64,000 nucleotides of DNA from Planctomycetota bacterium (GTDB lineage: Bacteria > Planctomycetota > J058 > JAJDCQ01), in NCBI GenBank assembly GCA_029260755.1, contig JAJDCQ010000065.1, positions 1 through 64,000 on the forward strand, written 5' to 3'. Below, piece by piece: positions 63,609 through 64,000 of the stretch. Numbering within the stretch: position 1 is the stretch's first letter; each line of letters begins with the position of its first letter. The notes below the pieces were generated by a model. That model had not been told where the DNA came from and searched no databases. It saw only the letters and a program-made list of their open reading frames with translations. Both the position numbers and the translations under genes were made by a program.

Positions 63609-64000
63609 ATGCAGCTTCATCGAAGGGCGGCGGTCGTCACCGTCTCGTCACTGATCACGATCGCCTGCCTCCTCGGGTTGCCCGCCGTCGTCCACGCGGA
63701 CGAGCGCCGCGTCACGATCGAGCTCGAAGATGGCGGCCGGGTCGAGGGCCGGCTCGCCGGCTACCAGGTCGGTACGTGGCGCGTCCGGATCGCCGGAACG
63801 GTCGTCGAGATCCCCGAGGACGCCGTCCGACGCGTCCGGTTCGGCGCGGCGCCGCCTCCCGCGTCCGAGGCCGAGGCGCGCCCCATCCACGAGGGCGCGG
63901 TGCTGCTCTTCGATGAGGCGCTCGGCTTCGCCTGGATCGACCTCGGGTCCGATGCGGGCCTGAAGACCGATCAGCGGTTCGCCTTCGCCTCGCGCCGCGG
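63609..64000 (+). CDS. Exported protein under sigma-54 control, 3' part outside the window
   Basis: The first 130 codons of an exported protein. The signal peptide runs to about residue 31 (PAVVHADE). Residues 34-77, VTIELEDGGRVEGRLAGYQ through EDAVRRVRF, resemble the extracytoplasmic domain at the C-terminus of the neighbouring kinase. After a Pro/Ala/Glu linker, VLLFDEALGFAWIDLGSDAGLKTDQRFAF looks like the beta domain seen in FlgT-type envelope proteins. ATG 63609 lies downstream of a sigma-54 promoter. No function can be stated from this fragment. Confidence 0.75.
   Translation, partial: MQLHRRAAVVTVSSLITIACLLGLPAVVHADERRVTIELEDGGRVEGRLAGYQVGTWRVRIAGTVVEIPEDAVRRVRFGAAPPPASEAEARPIHEGAVLLFDEALGFAWIDLGSDAGLKTDQRFAFASRR

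Overview
This 64 kb window has very high GC (third codon positions are almost all G or C). Genes are tightly packed, with many GTG starts and one TTG start. No rRNA, tRNA, CRISPR array, transposase or integrase was recognised. Large transmembrane Ser/Thr kinases with WD40 or TPR tails (including a DWG kinase motif), HEAT-repeat secreted proteins, an LCCL-repeat secreted protein, DUF4178 proteins and a TIGR02996-like companion domain all point to a high-GC Planctomycetota-type bacterium. Myxococcota is the main alternative. This placement is inference from gene content only. At 17 junctions the stop of one gene overlaps the start of the next by exactly four bases (ATGA, GTGA or TTGA), so most gene sets below are probably translationally coupled operons.

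Layout. 1-4946 (minus): serine/threonine dehydratase, secreted protein, multi-pass membrane protein and Tat-exported FAD oxidoreductase. 5165-7460: a secreted zinc-ribbon protein converging on a lipoprotein with four Tudor-like repeats, separated by a hairpin. 7582-14180 (minus): an active receptor-type Ser/Thr kinase with TPRs, coupled to a second membrane protein whose N-terminus looks like a dead kinase. 14314-17134: small membrane, YtoQ and lipoprotein genes. 17160-24388 (minus): a six-gene TetR - PHA synthase - acyl-CoA ligase - 4-hydroxybutyryl-CoA dehydratase - CocE hydrolase (frameshifted) - membrane protein operon with a clear promoter. 24666-26378: a multidomain HTH/Cys-cluster protein. 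26923-31081 (minus): a DUF4178 - DUF4178 - small protein - DUF350 - membrane spermidine synthase operon. 31398-37225 (plus): HEAT protein, unknown protein, DHH phosphoesterase, P450. 37167-43113: LysR regulator divergent from an operon of ChbG-like deacetylase, LDH-like dehydrogenase and a 1046-residue glycosyltransferase/VAO-type oxidase fusion joined by repeat-derived sequence. 43200-48722: a giant WD40/TPR Ser/Thr kinase. 48723-49301: non-coding, with a 130-base imperfect inverted repeat. 49302-51852 (minus): RNase Z, membrane protein, esterase. 51975-59230 (plus): HEAT/beta-propeller protein, a peroxiredoxin with an in-frame TGA at its catalytic residue, RND exporter, cysteine hydrolase, QueF, a small unknown protein and endonuclease IV. 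59239-60579: four-LCCL secreted protein. 60738-64000: Ser/Thr kinase coupled to an FHA-AAA+-Fis sigma-54 activator, divergent from a gene preceded by a perfect -24/-12 promoter.

The most notable points are the probable selenocysteine peroxiredoxin with a bacterial SECIS-like hairpin, the PHA synthase/4-hydroxybutyryl-CoA dehydratase operon, the kinase-pseudokinase pair, the self-contained FHA/kinase/sigma-54 module, the polyamine-linked DUF4178/DUF350 operon, and the fusion gene bridged by intergenic-type repeats.
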